From Chara braunii (taxonomy: Eukaryota; Streptophyta; Charophyceae; Charales; Characeae): a stretch of DNA of 30,033 nt. Positions within the stretch are counted from its first letter, which is position 1; each line of letters opens with the position of its first letter. Shown in pieces: positions 28,851-30,033 of this stretch. The stretch is from the NCBI GenBank assembly GCA_003427395.1, contig BFEA01000229.1, positions 2,227,671 to 2,257,703 on the forward strand, in the 5' to 3' direction. The position numbers and the translations under genes were made by a program. The notes under the pieces are model-generated. The model ran no database searches, was not told where the DNA came from, and saw nothing but the letters and a program-made list of their open reading frames with translations.

Positions 28851-29080
28851 CCGAGCAGATGGACAGCCGGACTACCTGCATGAGTGCCCGCGGTGGCTGC
28901 CCTTGGTAAGCCTAGAAGAGAAGTCTTTTTTTGCTTCTTTTTATTTTTTTCACCGCCTGTACGTCTCCCAGGCAAACTTTGTCGACGAATTTGTCCACCG
29001 TCGCATTCTCCGGGGCATGGCCTGCCTTGGCCTCCTGGACCTTTTCGGCTGGCAGCACCCGCCAAAAAGGGAAAAAAAGA
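28851..29080 (+). other. Candidate exon pair with a 65-nt intron
   Basis: TTTTTTACATGCCCAG precedes 28851. The frame reads RADGQPDYLHECPRWLPL up to a GTAAGC donor at about 28907. A T-rich stretch then ends with CGTCTCCCAG at 28971, and the frame resumes in phase 0 with ANFVDEFVHRRILRGMACLG. The product looks protein-like, but the family is not recognised and outer exons were not found. Confidence 0.3.
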
Positions 29081-29169
29081 CTGCCACGCTGGTTCGTTTC
29101 GGAATTGGCCCGCAGCAGAAATCCACCACGGGAAAAAACAATTCCATCCGGCCAACACACAAAACAGTG

Positions 29170-29242
29170 TCTAAGGCCAACACTCTCCCAACACTGGTTT
29201 GAGTGGGTTGTGTGTGGTGTGTGGGAGAGTGTTGGCCTTAGA
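29170..29242. repeat. Perfect 21-bp inverted repeat
   Basis: 29170-29190 (CTAAGGCCAACACTCTCCCA core) pairs fully with 29222-29242, with a loop of about 31 nt rich in GTGTG. It lies directly before the dispersed repeat at 29250. Confidence 0.9.
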
Positions 29243-29249
29243 AACTGCT

Positions 29250-29510
29250 GTTATTCGGTTGGGGGTGGGGGACGATGAAAATCCAGGCTCGGCTACTGGC
29301 AAAATGCTCGGTCTTTGCGTTAGCCGGACCCCCACCGGCGGCCCCACCCCATCCTTGACCACCATGGTTGGGGCGGGCGCCAACATGCATCCCCTCTGAT
29401 GGCTGGAGGGAGACAAAGCTATGTTCCCAGGGGTCCCCTGTAAACATACGCCTTAGGAGAAGAGGTAGGTAGGTAGGTGGTGAAGGTGAATTAAAAGAAT
29501 TCGAAAGATG
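29250..29510 (+). repeat. Dispersed repeat, copy 2 (partner at 1541-1815, minus strand)
   Basis: Same order of blocks as the first copy: CTACTGGCAAAATGCT, CGTTAGCCGGACCCCC, GGCCCCACCCC, CCAACATGCATCCCCT, and the CCTTAGGAG..GGTAGGTAGG..GGTGAATTAAAAGAATT end. About 70-75% identity to copy 1. Confidence 0.75.
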
Positions 29511-29596
29511 ATGATGAAAGATTTGAGAGAAAGAATATAGCGTACTTTTCAACAAGAACAAAAACAACAAAAACCAGAAAGGGGGAAACTACACGG

Positions 29597-29761
29597 GAGT
29601 CACAAAAATGAGTTATACTTCCACTACGGGCCAACATACAGTTTCGAATTGCAGTTTGGGCAATGTATACAACCCAGCTTTCTGGCCAGGTAAGGTCCCC
29701 GAAGTCCAATTGCAAACTGTATCTTGGCCCATAGTGCAATTATAACTCGTTTTTGTGACTC
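29597..29761. mobile_element. Foldback element of about 165 bp (MITE-like)
   Basis: 29597-29656 is complementary to about 29702-29761 at roughly 80%: GAGTCACAAAAATGAGTTAT against ATAACTCGTTTTTGTGACTC, and GGGCCAACATACAGTTT against AAACTGTATCTTGGCCC. About 45 bp lies between. A target duplication is unclear (CTAC words on both sides). No transposase is present, so it would be non-autonomous. Confidence 0.78.
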
Positions 29762-30033
29762 TACTGACGTTACCCCAACAAAAAAAGAGTCGTCGTTTCT
29801 AACGTACCTGCCAAGTGGCAGAATGGTTTTCAACTTTCCACATGTAAACGACTGACCGTTGATAGACAGATCATGAGCTCCAATCCTGCGACAAACACAT
29901 CTCTCAGGCATAGCTGCTGCAAAAAATTCATTCAAACGCACCAACAGGAGTTTATCTGTTGCGTTTCCTGTGTGTCGTTGTGGTGCACATGTTCTTCTCT
30001 ACTAGCTTTGCTTGCGTAGAGGGGGGAGAGGGG
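29762..30033. other. No recognisable feature
   Basis: No frame or repeat was supported to the end of the window. Confidence 0.45.

Overview
This is a nuclear window from a eukaryote, most likely a streptophyte (green plant or charophyte alga). The evidence is a degraded LINE of the plant type with a C-terminal zf-RVT knuckle, GT..AG introns with T-rich interiors, long (GA)n, (CA)n and (TG)n microsatellites, and an 18S rDNA fragment that reads like a plant sequence. Chara is a possibility, but this is inference and cannot be settled from the sequence alone. Most of the window is repeat-rich. Only one large gene is convincing.

Layout. 1-1240: foldback and hairpin repeats, with a hammerhead ribozyme motif on the + strand at 479-535. 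1390-3125: a tRNA-like SINE head, a dispersed repeat whose second copy lies near 29.25-29.51 kb, an array of short direct repeats, and a copy of a LINE 3' end. 3126-5320: mostly unassigned, with a diverged 18S rDNA fragment at 4672-4863. 5490-13051: one LINE on the + strand (endonuclease, linker, reverse transcriptase, zinc knuckle, 3' UTR, A-rich tail). It is interrupted by a 2.2-kb minus-strand retro-insertion at 6158-8402, which has a poly(A) tail and a 15-bp target duplication and carries an Asn/Asp-rich ORF. It is also interrupted near 8424-8970 by a segment with a second hammerhead motif, and it is scrambled by an inverted duplication of arms near 600 bp at 10.57-12.15 kb.

13052-18660: two candidate small exons, a (CA)n/(GA)n tract, then an intronless ORF of 1345 codons (14221-18258). 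It encodes a largely disordered protein with a central coiled coil, poly-Asn, poly-Pro and poly-Ala tracts and a Trp-rich C-terminus. I do not recognise its function.

18660-30033: intergenic sequence with a 34-bp tandem array, microsatellites, a 160-bp tandem duplication, several strong hairpins, a 72-bp exact tandem duplication, weak exon candidates at 27.0-29.1 kb, a 165-bp foldback element and a 19-nt exact copy of the universal SSU rRNA 530-loop sequence. At 20334-20371 there is a perfect Nextera mate-pair junction adapter, a laboratory sequence. The two sides of that point may not be adjacent in the real genome.

The most interesting biology is the pair of hammerhead-bearing repeats, which look like a retrozyme-type family, and the retro-inserted ORF whose tail resembles the LINE 3' end.
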